This document shows positions 1 to 9,783 of a DNA stretch of 64,000 bases, piece by piece. Source of the stretch: Microcoleus vaginatus PCC 9802 (lineage in GTDB: Bacteria; Cyanobacteriota; Cyanobacteriia; Cyanobacteriales; Microcoleaceae); NCBI GenBank assembly GCA_022701275.1, contig CP031740.1, positions 755,001 through 819,000 on the forward strand, written 5' to 3'. Under the pieces are notes generated by a model. That model worked only from the letters and a program-made list of their open reading frames with translations. It was not told the DNA's origin and did not search any database. Position 1 is the first letter of the stretch; every line of letters starts with the position of its first letter. A program made the translations under genes and the position numbers.

Positions 1-236
1 GGTGAAGTTGTTGGCGATGCTGAAGTTGTTGGCGATGGCGAAGTTGTTGGCGACGGTGAAGTTGTTGGCGATGGTGAAATTGTTGGCGATGGCGAAGTTG
101 TCGGCGATGGCGAAGTTGTCGGCGATGGCGAAGTTGTCGGCGATGGTGAAGTTGTTGGCGATGGCGAAGTTGTCGGCGATGGTGAATCTGTCGGAGATGG
201 CGAAGTTGTCGGCGATGGCGAAGTTGTCGGCAATGC
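1..236 (-). repeat. 18-bp tandem repeat coding for SPSPTT hexapeptides
   Basis: About thirteen imperfect 18-bp units read on the minus strand as Ser-Pro-Ser-Pro-Thr-Thr in frame with the GldG-like gene. Variants are mostly third-position or single-base changes. The array runs off the window edge, so its full length is unknown. It probably forms a flexible extracytoplasmic linker. Confidence 0.8.
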
Positions 237-1571
237 TTGGGGTGAAGGCGAGGGCGAAGTTGGTGTTGGTGAAGGTGAGGGCTTTAAGGGAGTGCTGTCA
301 GTCGCCGCTCGAACTAAAGCTACACCTAATAATAGCGGGCCTTGTCGATCGGCCTTTTGATCAAACTCCAATTTCTTAGTCGTCAAATCGCTTTCGGCCC
401 AACTTTCCTGACTCGTCCAAATCAGCGGTTTTTCCTCTATCCCTTCTACTGGCGAGGTTTCCACAGCACGCGCAAACGGATAAAATGAAATACCGTTGCC
501 AAAACTTTGAGTAATCGGATGTTCGCCGTAGCGCCTGACTGTGGGAACCGTGGGGCCGAGGCCAAATCTTTGACCAGTGCCCGAAGCATCGATGGCCAAA
601 CGGGTGTCTAGTTTTACGCCCCATTCTTGCAGCAATTTGTCTAATCCGGTATCGATTGCCGGGTCTACCATTACCAATAAACTGCCGCCGCGATCGAGAT
701 AAGCTTTTAGTGCTTTAATTTCTGTATCGGAAAACGGTTTTTCCAACCCGGGAATGATTAAAGCATCTGCATCTTCTGGCACTTCTTTGCGTTCGGTCAA
801 ATTCAGCGTTTGGGCGTTGTAGTATTTATCTTTCAGAGCTTTTTCAGCTTGCTGAATTCCGCCTTGACCTTCCTTTAGCGGGCGGGCTCCTTTGCCTTGC
901 AAAAAGTAAACTGTAGCAACGCGAGTGCTCAGGATTTCTTCTAAGCCATTGGTAAGTTTTATCTCTGAAAGCCCTTGATTCGGGTCGCTACCAAAAGCAG
1001 TGCCGCCTTTTTGCAGTACCTGTTTTTTGTCACCGGATTGCAGGTAAACTTCTCCGATGCTAGTAATACTAAATTCCCGCGCTTTTCCCGGTTGGGTCTG
1101 CGGGTCAACAAACTCGAATTGGAATTTTTCGCCTCCCTCGCGTTTGTAGCTTTGCAGCAATTCTTTAATTTGGGGGTTTTGGATGGGGTCAAATACCCAA
1201 ACTTTGACTGTTTGTTGCAGGTTTCGCAGTATTTGTTGAGTCTGCGGGGCGAGGCTAAATTGTTGGCTTTCGGTTAAGTCGATGCGGACGGGATAGCGAA
1301 CGGCTATGAAGTTAATTACTCCGAGAATCACAAAGACGGCGAGGGTAGCAATCAGGGCGTTGGTGCTGGCTTGAGTGGAACGCTGCCCCCAAAAGCTTTG
1401 TTCGTAACTCAAATATAGCAGCCAAAGTGCTATCGTCACTGCTCCGGCAATAACTAAACCGACTGTCAGGGGGTCCCATACTCCAGATACAAGTGCTGCT
1501 GTTACCCCCGCTGCGATGAGGAGGGGGCCCAGCAAAAAAACGTATTTCCAATTTTTTTTGCTAATTTTCAT
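1..1571 (-). CDS. GldG-like ABC-transporter auxiliary protein (3' end outside window)
   Basis: The frame is open from an ATG at 1571 to the window edge (523 codons, no stop), so the C-terminus is missing. It starts with two hydrophobic segments (about residues 10-45 and 75-95). A periplasmic-type region follows, with a VDLTE-like stretch ([15 protein letters not shown]) after the second helix, as in GldG-family proteins (ABC_transp_aux). These proteins act with a GldA-type ATPase and GldF-type permease, and both are encoded just upstream on the same strand. From about residue 440 the chain becomes a low-complexity Ser/Pro/Thr linker. In the known family this gene directly follows the permease; here an Rpn nuclease gene intervenes. 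The exported substrate is unknown. The family call is firm; the role is inferred from the operon. Confidence 0.8.
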   Translation of the reverse strand, partial: MKISKKNWKYVFLLGPLLIAAGVTAALVSGVWDPLTVGLVIAGAVTIALWLLYLSYEQSFWGQRSTQASTNALIATLAVFVILGVINFIAVRYPVRIDLTESQQFSLAPQTQQILRNLQQTVKVWVFDPIQNPQIKELLQSYKREGGEKFQFEFVDPQTQPGKAREFSITSIGEVYLQSGDKKQVLQKGGTAFGSDPNQGLSEIKLTNGLEEILSTRVATVYFLQGKGARPLKEGQGGIQQAEKALKDKYYNAQTLNLTERKEVPEDADALIIPGLEKPFSDTEIKALKAYLDRGGSLLVMVDPAIDTGLDKLLQEWGVKLDTRLAIDASGTGQRFGLGPTVPTVRRYGEHPITQSFGNGISFYPFARAVETSPVEGIEEKPLIWTSQESWAESDLTTKKLEFDQKADRQGPLLLGVALVRAATDSTPLKPSPSPTPTSPSPSPQALPTTSPSPTTSPSPTDSPSPTTSPSPTTSPSPTTSPSPTTSPSPTTSPSPTISPSPTTSPSPTTSPSPTTSASPTTS

Positions 1572-1615
1572 AAGGTAAATATTGAGTGGGAAAATTCTGC
1601 TTCGAGGATGTTATT

Positions 1616-2518
1616 CTATATCGCATTAGCCTGCAACCATGCTGTTAAATCTGACTGATGGTTGAAATCCAGCACGGCATCTCCTAGTTCTTCTAATTGC
1701 TCTACGCCTAATTGACGGATGCAGTTTTCCGTTTCCGGTTGTATTGTGCCTAAACGCCGCACTAGCTGACGCAATATTAACGAGAGTTGAGCAGTTTTTG
1801 TAACCTGTTCTCTTGCTACATCTATGGCAATCTGCTGGTCTTGAATCCACAGTTCTTGCTTCTGCAATTCATGTAATTCTTCCTGAGTGAAGTTTTCCTC
1901 GTTGGCCATTATAAAAGCTTTCTGAATTTCTGGAACTGCACTGAGTGTTTCTGGTACTGTCTCCAGAGTGCTGGTATTTTCGAGAAAATAAATCCATTGC
2001 TCGGCTGTTGTTTCTAATTCTGCTAATTCCTTGCTAAATTTTGGCAGTTCGATAAATACTAATTCTATTTCAGTATCTGGACACTCAAACTGTTGCTCTT
2101 TTTCTTGGAAAACAAACCGTGACATAAATTCGGGCTGATTTTCAAACATTTCAAAGTCGGCAATTTTCAAGGAAATTACTGTTTTTAGTCTTTCGTAGCG
2201 TTCTTTTCCTGTTAATTGCTGGCTGTAGCTTTTGGCAGCGTTGTACAAAACTCTGTTCCCAAAGGAAGGCACGTTGATCAGTTGAATTTCAACTAGGGCG
2301 ATTCTACCGCCGTTAATTGTGGCTTTGACATCTAGGTGTGTGTCTTGGGTTGCGAGAGTTTGAGGTTCTGGTTGGGAGTCAATTATTTCTAAGTCTTCGA
2401 TGACCGGCTGTGCTTCATAAAGGATGGCGTTTAAAAAATTAATCAGGATGTCTTTGCTGTCGCTGGAACCGAAGATTTTTTTGAACGCAAAGTCGATTTT
2501 TGGATTGATAAATCTCAT
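1616..2518 (-). CDS. Rpn family recombination-promoting nuclease / PD-(D/E)XK transposase-like protein
   Basis: The 300-residue protein begins with the family signature [17 protein letters not shown], followed by [13 protein letters not shown]. The nuclease core is visible as HLDVKAT (about residues 62-68) then ALVEIQL (about 75-81), the D...ExQ form of the PD-(D/E)XK fold. The C-terminal ~100 residues are helical and charged. RpnA-type proteins are DNA endonucleases that promote RecA-independent recombination and are often multi-copy in cyanobacteria. The gene lies between permease and GldG-like genes of an ABC operon and is separated from the permease by a (GGGAATT)n array, which suggests insertion. 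Length is normal and no disruption is visible. Confidence 0.85.
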   Translation of the reverse strand: MRFINPKIDFAFKKIFGSSDSKDILINFLNAILYEAQPVIEDLEIIDSQPEPQTLATQDTHLDVKATINGGRIALVEIQLINVPSFGNRVLYNAAKSYSQQLTGKERYERLKTVISLKIADFEMFENQPEFMSRFVFQEKEQQFECPDTEIELVFIELPKFSKELAELETTAEQWIYFLENTSTLETVPETLSAVPEIQKAFIMANEENFTQEELHELQKQELWIQDQQIAIDVAREQVTKTAQLSLILRQLVRRLGTIQPETENCIRQLGVEQLEELGDAVLDFNHQSDLTAWLQANAI

Positions 2519-2550
2519 TCTTTGAAGTAATTAGTGGAATAACTAACATT

Positions 2551-2605
2551 AATTGGGAATTGGGAACTGGGAACTGGGAATTGGGAATTGGGAATTGGGA
2601 ATTGG
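2551..2605. repeat. (GGGAATT)n heptamer array
   Basis: About seven copies of GGGAATT/GGGAACT lie between the permease and the Rpn gene. A related degenerate array fills the ATPase-permease gap (3480-3513). These are STRR-like low-complexity repeats of filamentous cyanobacteria. Confidence 0.8.
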
Positions 2606-2674
2606 TGGCTTCTCCTTTAATCTCCGAATCTCCGACTCTCCCATCTTTATTCCCGGAACCCTTCCTTGATTTTT

Positions 2675-3466
2675 TTAAGAACGCTGATATCGCAAAGCAT
2701 CGATGGATTGGGCTGTCAGAAATACTCCTAAAATGATGTAACTGGCAAACATAATTAAACTGCTGGTATCGAAAACTCCCTTGACAAGATTGGTGTAATT
2801 TGTTAGGAGCGACAAATGTCCTAATGCCGTTCCAAAGGTGCCACCGATACCGACGGCGGCGGCATCTATCACCCAAAGAAATAATACTAGAGCGAAGGTG
2901 AGGATGGCTGATAAAATTGTGCTGTCTGTGAGGGAGGAAATAAACATTCCGAGGGACAATACTCCTGCTGCTAGTAATATTAAGCCGGCGTGTCCTAGCA
3001 GAAGAACTCCGGGGGGTACGGGTGGGGTTGAGGAACTGAGGACGATCGCCTCGCAGAACAGCAGAGGCAGCAACATTGTGGTATAAAATGTTAAAACTCC
3101 CAGCAGTTTGCCGGTAGCAACTGCCCAGTTTGTTAAGGGCGATGTGGCTAATAGTTCTAAGGTGCCGCGTTTGCGTTCTTCTGCGTAAAGTCCCATTGAG
3201 AGTGCAGGTAGTACGAACAAGGAAAGGGAACCCATGATTCGCAGGAAGAGTTGCAGGAATTCGTAAGCAACGTCGATGGGAGGTTCGGTAATTCCCATTT
3301 GGTCTCGCTGGCCGATTTGGGGAATTAACCCGTCGGGGGCTAGGAGGATGGCTATTAAAAAGTAGCCGGTGATTAGCCAAAAGACTGCTGCGATGGCATA
3401 GGCTAATGGCGAGGCAAAATAGCTTTGTAGTTCTTTGCGGTAAATTGCGATAATATTACTAATCAT
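2675..3466 (-). CDS. ABC-2 type transporter permease (GldF-like)
   Basis: The 263-residue membrane protein begins [17 protein letters not shown], the typical start of GldF/NosY-like permeases, which move undefined substrates with a GldA-type ATPase. Six hydrophobic segments are visible: about residues 20-42, 72-92, 120-142, 152-172, 180-205 and 235-255. A charged cytoplasmic loop, [15 protein letters not shown] (about 96-110), contacts the ATPase in ABC-2 exporters. The gene lies 49 bp downstream of the ATPase on the same strand and is followed, after the Rpn insertion, by the GldG-like subunit, giving the usual ATPase-permease-auxiliary order. Substrate not predictable. Confidence 0.88.
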   Translation of the reverse strand: MISNIIAIYRKELQSYFASPLAYAIAAVFWLITGYFLIAILLAPDGLIPQIGQRDQMGITEPPIDVAYEFLQLFLRIMGSLSLFVLPALSMGLYAEERKRGTLELLATSPLTNWAVATGKLLGVLTFYTTMLLPLLFCEAIVLSSSTPPVPPGVLLLGHAGLILLAAGVLSLGMFISSLTDSTILSAILTFALVLFLWVIDAAAVGIGGTFGTALGHLSLLTNYTNLVKGVFDTSSLIMFASYIILGVFLTAQSIDALRYQRS

Positions 3467-3515
3467 TACTAACCTTTAGGAATTGGGAATGGGTAATTGG
3501 CCATTGGTAATTGGT

Positions 3516-6500
3516 TCATTCTGAGTCGCCTGCGGGTGGTTTTTCGCTGTCGTCGCTATCCTGTTGCTTTCTTTCTATTTGTCGCTTTCTGGTAATAGGT
3601 GGCTGTTCGGGTCGAGAATCGCTAGTCGGTTGTGGCTTTTTTTTAAGTGGCCGTTTTTTTACAACGGGTTGGGATTCTGGTTGAGAAGGTTGGCTCGACT
3701 TTGGTGTTTCTGAAACTTCGAGATTTTCGACAACCGGTTCTGGTTGAGAAGGTTGGCTCGACTTTGGTGTTTCTGAAACTTCGAGATTTTCGACAACCGG
3801 TTCTGGTTGAGAAGGTTGGCTCGACTTTGGTGTTTCTGAAACTTCGAGATTTTCGACAACCGGTTCTGGTTGAGAAGGTTGGCTCAACTCTGGTGTTTCT
3901 GAAACTTCGAGATTTTCGACAACCGGTTCTGGTTGAGAAGGTTGGCTCGACTTTGGTGTTTCTGAAACTTCGAGATTTTCGACAACCGGTTCTGGTTGAG
4001 AAGGTTGGCTCGACTTTGGTGTTTCTGAAACTTCGAGATTTTCGACAATCGGTTCTGGTTGAGAAGGTTGGCTCGACTTTGGTGTTTCTGAAACTTCGAG
4101 ATTTTCGACAACCGGTTCTGGTTGAGAAGGTTGGCTCAACTCTGGTGTACCGAAAATCGGTTCGGGTTCTGGTTGAGAATGCTCGATCGACTTTGGTGAA
4201 TCTAAAATCGGTTCGGGTTCTGGTTGAGAATGCTCGATCGACTTTGGTGAATCTAAAATCAGTTCGGATTCTGGTTGAGAATGCTCGCTCGACTCTACCG
4301 TTTCTGAAACTTCTAGATTTTCGACAATCGGTTCTGGCTGAGAATGCTCGATCAACTTTGGTGTATCTAAAATCGGCTCTGGTTCCGGTTGAGAATGCTC
4401 GATCGACTCTAGCGTTTCTGAAACTTCTAAATTTTCGACAATCGGTTCTGGTTGAGGATGCTCGAACGACTCTACCGTTTCTGAAACTTCTAGATTTTCG
4501 ACAATCGGTTCTGGCTGATAATGCTCGCTCGACTTTGGTGTATCTAAAATCGGCTCTGGTTCCGGTTGAGAATGCTCGATCGACTCTACTGTTTCGACAA
4601 CGAGCAGATTTTCGACAATCGGTTCTGGTTGAGGATACTCGATCGACTCTACTGTTTCTGAAACTTCTAGATTTTCGACAATCGGTTCTGGTTGAGGATG
4701 CTCGATCGACTCTACCGTTTCTGAAACTTCTAGATTTTCGACAATCGGTTCTGGTTGAGAATGCTCGATCGACTCTACTGTTTCGACAATGAGTTGATTT
4801 TCGACAATCGGTTCTGGTTGAGGATGTTCGATCAACTCTTGCCTTTCTACAGTTTCCAGAAAATCTGCCACTGGTTGCATTTCAGGTTCTAAATCGCTTA
4901 TTTCCTCTGGTGTTTCTGTAATTGGTTCGGCTTCTGGTTGAGAAGAGTCGATCGACTCTTGCCTTTCGACAACTGGTTCGGATTCTGGTTGAGGATGCTC
5001 AACCGACTCTACTGTTTCTGAAACTTCTAGATTTTCGACAATCGGTTCTGGTTCATGATGCTCTATCGACTCTTGCCTTTCGACAACTGGTTCGGATTCT
5101 GGTTGAGAATAGTTGATCGACTCTACGGTTTCAGAAACTTGCAGATTTTCGACAATCGGTTCTGGTTCATGATGCTCTATCGACTCTTGCCTTTCGACAA
5201 CTGGTTCGGATTCTGGTTGAGAATAGTTGATCGACTCTAAGGTTTCTGAAACTTCTAGATTTTGGACAATCGGTTCTGGTTGATGATGCTCTATCGACTC
5301 TACTGTTTCTGAAACTTCTAGATTTTCGACAATTGGTTCTGGTTGATGATGCTCTATCGACTCTACTGTTTCTGAAACAACGGGCAGATTTTCGACAATC
5401 GGTTCTGGTTGATGATGCTCTATCGACTCTACTGTTTCTGAAACAACGGGCAGATTTTCGACAATCGGTTCTGGTTGATGATGCTCTATCGACTCTACTG
5501 TTTCTGAAACAACGGGCAGATTTTCGACAATTGGTTCTGACTGACGATGCTCTATCGACTCTACTGTTTCTGAAACAACGGGCAGATTTTCGACAATCGG
5601 TTCTGACTGACGATGCTCGATCGACTCTACTGTTTCTGCAATTGGTTCGGATGGTGAAGGAGAATCATAGGTAGACTCTTCTCTATTTGACACTGGCAGA
5701 TTTTCCACAATCGGTTGCGATTCCGATTGATGAGCATCCGCGATCATCGGTTGTGATTCCGATTGATGAGCATCCGTGATCGAGTCTTGAATTTCTGCCG
5801 CTTCTTGCAGATTTTGATCGACCTCCGGTTCGCTGTGAACCAGATTTTCTTCCGGTTTCTTTTCAGCCGCTGTCAGCCTTAAAAACACATCTTCCAGAGT
5901 AGCGCGAGAGCGGCGCATTTCGCAGAGTCCAAATCCAGAGGCGACGATAGCTGTAGCAATTTCTCGTCCGGGTTCTCTTTCCGGTTCGCACAAGGCCCGC
6001 AAGCGGTAGCGATTCACTAAAAATTGCTGGCTTGGAATCAATTCGATCGATCGAACTCCCGGCAATTTTTCCAAAGAAGGCAACAGCAGACTGTTTACCA
6101 AATCCGCCTCGCCTTCAACTTCGAGTTCGTAACCCTCTCCGACAGCCAACTCTCCCATCAAATTTTCGGGACTACCTGCAGCGACGATTTTTCCGCGATT
6201 GATGATGGTGACGCGGTTGCAAGTCATGCTGACTTCCGGCAGAATGTGCGTGGAAAGGATAATTGTGTGCTGGCCGCCAAGACTTTTGATTAAATTGCGG
6301 ACTTCGATGATTTGTCGGGGGTCGAGGCCGACGGTTGGTTCGTCTAAGATAATGACCGGCGGATCGTGGACGATCGCCTGCGCGATACCGACGCGCTGCC
6401 GAAATCCTTTAGAAAGCTTGCGGATTAAAACTTTGCGTTTATCAACCAGGCCGCAGCGTTCGATCGCGGAGGTAACTCGTCGCGCGCGATCGCCCGCAGG

Positions 6501-6812
6501 TACTTGCTTAATCCTGGCCACAAAAAACAGAAACCCTTCCACACTCATTTCTGGGTACAGTGGCGGGTTTTCCGGCAGATAGCCGATGCGCTGTCTGACT
6601 CCCATCGAGTTTTCGTGAACGTCGAGGCCGGCGATGCGGGCCGTACCGCTGGATGCTGGCAAATATCCCGACAAAATCCGCATGGTTGTGGTTTTGCCAG
6701 CGCCGTTTGGCCCCAAAAACCCCAGAATTTCTCCTGATTCGACCGAAAAAGACACGTCCGCGATCGCTGCGGTCGAACCGTAAGTTTTGCTTAAGTGTTC
6801 TACTTCAATCAT
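3516..6812 (-). CDS. GldA-type ABC transporter ATPase with a ~780-residue repeat tail
   Basis: The first ~310 residues form a complete ATPase domain: Walker A GPNGAGKTTT (34-43), signature LSKGFRQ (133-139), Walker B with VIILDEPT (153-160) and switch His189 in STHIL. A C-terminal DUF4162-like part ends near DVFLRLTAAE. This normally ends the protein at about 310-330 residues. Here the frame continues to 1098 residues through a Glu/Pro/Ser/Val-rich tail of about 20-22-residue units (core PEPIVENLEVSETVES) and ends in a basic KKRPLKKKPQ segment. The tail is predicted disordered and strongly acidic. The last units are almost identical in DNA, a sign of recent tandem expansion. The frame is open throughout, so it is probably translated. 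Tail function unknown. Confidence 0.88.
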   Translation of the reverse strand: MIEVEHLSKTYGSTAAIADVSFSVESGEILGFLGPNGAGKTTTMRILSGYLPASSGTARIAGLDVHENSMGVRQRIGYLPENPPLYPEMSVEGFLFFVARIKQVPAGDRARRVTSAIERCGLVDKRKVLIRKLSKGFRQRVGIAQAIVHDPPVIILDEPTVGLDPRQIIEVRNLIKSLGGQHTIILSTHILPEVSMTCNRVTIINRGKIVAAGSPENLMGELAVGEGYELEVEGEADLVNSLLLPSLEKLPGVRSIELIPSQQFLVNRYRLRALCEPEREPGREIATAIVASGFGLCEMRRSRATLEDVFLRLTAAEKKPEENLVHSEPEVDQNLQEAAEIQDSITDAHQSESQPMIADAHQSESQPIVENLPVSNREESTYDSPSPSEPIAETVESIEHRQSEPIVENLPVVSETVESIEHRQSEPIVENLPVVSETVESIEHHQPEPIVENLPVVSETVESIEHHQPEPIVENLPVVSETVESIEHHQPEPIVENLEVSETVESIEHHQPEPIVQNLEVSETLESINYSQPESEPVVERQESIEHHEPEPIVENLQVSETVESINYSQPESEPVVERQESIEHHEPEPIVENLEVSETVESVEHPQPESEPVVERQESIDSSQPEAEPITETPEEISDLEPEMQPVADFLETVERQELIEHPQPEPIVENQLIVETVESIEHSQPEPIVENLEVSETVESIEHPQPEPIVENLEVSETVESIEYPQPEPIVENLLVVETVESIEHSQPEPEPILDTPKSSEHYQPEPIVENLEVSETVESFEHPQPEPIVENLEVSETLESIEHSQPEPEPILDTPKLIEHSQPEPIVENLEVSETVESSEHSQPESELILDSPKSIEHSQPEPEPILDSPKSIEHSQPEPEPIFGTPELSQPSQPEPVVENLEVSETPKSSQPSQPEPIVENLEVSETPKSSQPSQPEPVVENLEVSETPKSSQPSQPEPVVENLEVSETPELSQPSQPEPVVENLEVSETPKSSQPSQPEPVVENLEVSETPKSSQPSQPEPVVENLEVSETPKSSQPSQPESQPVVKKRPLKKKPQPTSDSRPEQPPITRKRQIERKQQDSDDSEKPPAGDSE
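3660..5650. repeat. Tandem array coding the ABC-ATPase tail, with a 63-bp homogeneous block
   Basis: More than thirty related units fill this stretch. Between about 3663 and 4150 roughly eight 63-bp units (21 codons) differ by only a few bases. Towards 5650 the units become divergent 60-72-bp variants. Unit lengths are multiples of three, so copy-number change keeps the frame. Confidence 0.85.
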
Positions 6813-7225
6813 TTGTCAGAAGTCACGCAATTTTAGTTTTTAGATTTTAGATTTACTTTGCCAACCCCAGGCGGGACGCCTGTTCCACGAAGTGGAGAGT
6901 CTCGCCCGATCGGCGGGTCGATCAAATTTATGGCGAAATTTTTAATTTGATTTTGTCTTCCAGTGTAGTCTGGCAAGAACCAAATCTATCATAAGGGTCG
7001 ATCGTACTTTGAAACAAAATGCTAGGTAGTAGGGTGCGGAGCCCGGAAATGATGAGCCCATGTGCATAGAATAGCTACCAACTGACGCACCCTACCAGTA
7101 GATTCTGTGCCTACCCGAACCCTCAAGTAGGTGGCTGCGCTACAGAGGCGGGGCTGTTTCTAGGTTGAGTAGCGCTTACGCGCCCCTCCGCCTAACGCGA
7201 CGAAAGCGGTTCGTTCAAAAAAATC
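6813..7225. other. Repeat-rich intergenic region
   Basis: No credible gene. It holds two (TTTTAGA) heptamers (6837-6854), a small hairpin near 6870 (AGGCG/CGCCT) and a 10-bp inverted repeat, GTAGGGTGCG (7029-7038) with CGCACCCTAC (7086-7095). The promoter of the ABC operon presumably lies at its left edge; no clear -10/-35 was identified. Confidence 0.55.
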
Positions 7226-8869
7226 TCAACTCCTTTTCCAAATCTTGATTTCCCCCAACCAACCCGCACTAACAATAGTCTTACCGTCGCTGCTAATCGC
7301 CACAGCACTAACGTAGCCAGCATGACCGCTCAAATTACCTCTCAAATCCCCCGATCGCACATCCCAAAGTCTCACACTCTTATCCCAACTGCCAGTAACC
7401 AGCGTAGTGCCATCCCGACTGAATGCCACCGACCAAACTCCGTCAGTATGCCCGCTTAAACGACGAATTAACTGCCCATTTCCGGCATTCCACAAACCGA
7501 TTGTACCGTTGCTATTTCCCGCAGCTAAACTCTTGCCGTCGGGAGTAAAAGCTAGCGACAAAACAGACAAGTTTTTGCCGCTAATCGTGCGAATTGCTTG
7601 ACCGCTAGCTAAATTCCACAACCTAATTGAACCGTCTTTGCTGCCGCTAGCTAAAGTTTTGTTGTCGGCACTAATTGCAACAGCATTCACCAACCCAGAA
7701 TGCCCGGTCAAAGTCCGCAGCAACTCCCCTGTTTTTGGGTTCCAAATCTTAATCGTTTTGTCCCAACTACCGCTGGCTACAAATTGACCGTCGGGACTAA
7801 CGGCAACGCTCGAAACTGCATTGGAATGCCCGCTCAAAGTGCGTACAACCGTGCCAGTTTCTAAATTCCAAATTTTCACATTTTTGTCGTCGCTGCCGCT
7901 AGCTAACACCTTGCCATCCGCACTCGCGGCCAATGCGTTTACTGCTTCCGTGTGACCTTGCAGGGTAGTTTTTAATTGCCCGCTGGGAAAATTCCAAACT
8001 GAGATGGTGCCGTTGCTATTTCCAGTGGTAAAATAAGCTGAAGCTAGGGCAAGGGAACTGACAACTTCCGAAGGCCCTTTGAGGGTATTTGTGGCAGCAA
8101 ATGCGATCGCACTTGCGGGCGTGCGGGGCGCATTATTCGCCGGAGTTTTTGGGTTCCCGGCAGTTGGAGATTGGGGAACGACTGGCAGCGAAACAGTCGA
8201 TCGCCATTTCATGAAAGTATTAATTTCTATTCCCGCAGCCACGATTTTATCAGAGTTGTCCTCTAACCTGACAATGCCGTTAATTGCCACAACTCGGCCT
8301 GCATCATCGAGTACCGGCCCGCCGCTCATGCCGGCTCTCACTAAGTTGTTGTATACCAAAGTATAACCGTTCCAAGGAGTTTGGCGGCCGGTAAGCTGAC
8401 CTTCCGTGGCGATGAAAATCGGCTGTCTCAGAGAACCGCCGGATATCGGCCAGCCGGCCACATAAGCCTTGTTTCCCTTAGTTGCTGAGGAATTGGCTAA
8501 TTGAGCCAGGGGGTAGCTTTGAGGGCTGCTGAACGGCACGACGGCTAAATCCATCCCGGGCACTCGCCGCACGAGGCTATAGTATACAGAGTGAGCTTTG
8601 CCGTCAGGAGTTACGACCTCGTAATCGCCGGCTTTATCGACAACGTGCCAGTTTGTGAGAATATAGTATGTGCTGCCTTGTTTCTCTAAAATTACTCCTG
8701 AACCGCCTTTTGTCCCCTGGATGCGAACAGTAATTTGTTGGGCAACGGTTTTAACTTTGTCGGCGGTTAATGCGAGGGCGATTTGAGGTGATGTGAGTGG
8801 GATGAGGGCGATCGAACTCAGGGCGATCGTAGCACTCAAAATAGCCGGAATTGTTCTGCTGTAATTCAT
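7226..8869 (-). CDS. Secreted trypsin-like serine protease fused to WD40 beta-propeller
   Basis: Residues 1-34 form a signal peptide (basic start, hydrophobic core, ALALTA). Residues ~45-235 are an S1/S1C-type protease domain with the triad visible: His75 in TNWHVV, Asp107 in GMDLAV and Ser182 in AGMSGGP. A Pro/Ala/Thr linker (~238-258) leads to about seven WD40 repeats (260-547), each with GHTxxVxxVAxSxDG and IKIWNxxTG-like strands. This is a complete 547-residue fusion. The propeller probably presents protein partners or substrates to the protease outside the cytoplasmic membrane. The gene stands alone. Both domains are firmly assigned; the target is unknown. Confidence 0.9.
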   Translation of the reverse strand: MNYSRTIPAILSATIALSSIALIPLTSPQIALALTADKVKTVAQQITVRIQGTKGGSGVILEKQGSTYYILTNWHVVDKAGDYEVVTPDGKAHSVYYSLVRRVPGMDLAVVPFSSPQSYPLAQLANSSATKGNKAYVAGWPISGGSLRQPIFIATEGQLTGRQTPWNGYTLVYNNLVRAGMSGGPVLDDAGRVVAINGIVRLEDNSDKIVAAGIEINTFMKWRSTVSLPVVPQSPTAGNPKTPANNAPRTPASAIAFAATNTLKGPSEVVSSLALASAYFTTGNSNGTISVWNFPSGQLKTTLQGHTEAVNALAASADGKVLASGSDDKNVKIWNLETGTVVRTLSGHSNAVSSVAVSPDGQFVASGSWDKTIKIWNPKTGELLRTLTGHSGLVNAVAISADNKTLASGSKDGSIRLWNLASGQAIRTISGKNLSVLSLAFTPDGKSLAAGNSNGTIGLWNAGNGQLIRRLSGHTDGVWSVAFSRDGTTLVTGSWDKSVRLWDVRSGDLRGNLSGHAGYVSAVAISSDGKTIVSAGWLGEIKIWKRS

Positions 8870-9033
8870 TATTGTGTCAATTTAACATACCCAGATATCA
8901 ACTGACGCATAAGTTATCCGGTTTGTGGCAGATTGACGGTTGACAACGCCAAAATGCCTGCGCGACGATCAAACTTTCGACATTCGCACAAGCCTCACAA
9001 TATTTGACACAGCCCTCTGGCTACCAGAAAAAT

Positions 9034-9240
9034 TTAGAATCGGGAACCACAAATAGACTCAACCATAGCAACTGGCTTATCTCTATTTTTTTCTTGGCAA
9101 ATGATGAATTCAGCCAAACGCTGGTCGGAATATTTCCCATTAGCCATCCAGCCGAGGGGTGCGCCTGCGATCGCGCCGACTGCTAAACCAGTGATGAGGC
9201 TCCAAACAAGATGCTTTCTGGCGATCGGCTGTTGTTCCAT
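9034..9240 (-). CDS. Small membrane protein with one glycine-rich helix
   Basis: The 68-residue frame from ATG 9240 has a basic start (MEQQPIARKHLVW) and one transmembrane helix rich in Gly/Ala (about residues 13-33, GLAVGAIAGAPLG). A short polar tail with two Cys follows. Composition and codon use resemble a real small protein, but no named family is recognised. It lies 164 bp upstream of the protease gene on the same strand, so it could share a transcript. Moderate confidence; the complementary plus-strand frame is less protein-like. Confidence 0.5.
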   Translation of the reverse strand: MEQQPIARKHLVWSLITGLAVGAIAGAPLGWMANGKYSDQRLAEFIICQEKNRDKPVAMVESICGSRF

Positions 9241-9429
9241 AAAAATTTATCCTAAAGACTTACCCTTAGCAAAAATAGCGCAAATAAAAGTTAATTTCTT
9301 CCTCCTATTTACTTATTTCCTAAGTAGTAACCCATTATTAAGTATCATGTCCTTCACAGTCCGCTTAACACAATCCCATGCGGCAATAATTAAGTATCCA
9401 AACTTAACAAAACCGATGGCAAGAAATAC

Positions 9430-9777
9430 ATGGTATTTAGAAACTGGGACAAAGAGTTAACTGAGGAAAATCTCCGAGAGCACATAACCAAAGCCAAAGA
9501 AGCATGGAAAAACGCTGAGGCTACAGAACCCCGCGCCGAATCCGTGTATTACAATCAGTCTGAAGATTTAATTACGATCGAACTGAAAAACGGCGCTATT
9601 TTTTGTTTTTCTCCAAAGCTGGCACAAGGCTTAGAAGGTGCTTCACCAGAACAGCTTGCTGATGTTTGGCTGCCTCCTTCTGGCAGCAGCGTACACTGGG
9701 AAAGCTTAGATGTTGATTTTGGCATTCCCGAACTTGTAGCAGGTATCTTTGGCACAAAATCTTGGAGGGCTGATTAA
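9430..9777 (+). CDS. DUF2442 domain protein
   Basis: The 115-residue protein has a helical N-terminus (about 5-30) and then a DUF2442 domain: AESVYYNQSEDLITIEL, FCFSPKLAQGLEGA, and the C-terminal hallmark SSVHWESLDVDFGIPEL followed by VAGIFGTKSW. DUF2442 proteins are small and often sit beside DUF4160 toxin-like partners; no such partner is adjacent here. Function is unknown. The gene ends at a pair of hairpins that separate it from the convergent pirin gene. Confidence 0.85.
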   Translation: MVFRNWDKELTEENLREHITKAKEAWKNAEATEPRAESVYYNQSEDLITIELKNGAIFCFSPKLAQGLEGASPEQLADVWLPPSGSSVHWESLDVDFGIPELVAGIFGTKSWRAD

Positions 9778-9783
9778 TTTATT

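Noticed and set aside
2-379. Plus-strand 125-codon frame at the window start
   Set aside because: Antisense of the SPSPTT repeat in the GldG-like gene; its peptide is a translated repeat (KLLAM units) without protein features.
2439-3380. Minus-strand 313-codon frame over the permease
   Set aside because: Out of frame with the clear ABC-2 permease and through GGGAATT repeats; composition Arg/Asn/His-rich and not protein-like.
3647-4792. Plus-strand 381-codon frame across the ABC ATPase tail
   Set aside because: It is the antisense of an in-frame tandem repeat; repeat units divisible by three keep several frames open. The minus-strand ATPase has real domains. The same applies to frames at 4922-5116, 5055-5240 and 5333-5674.
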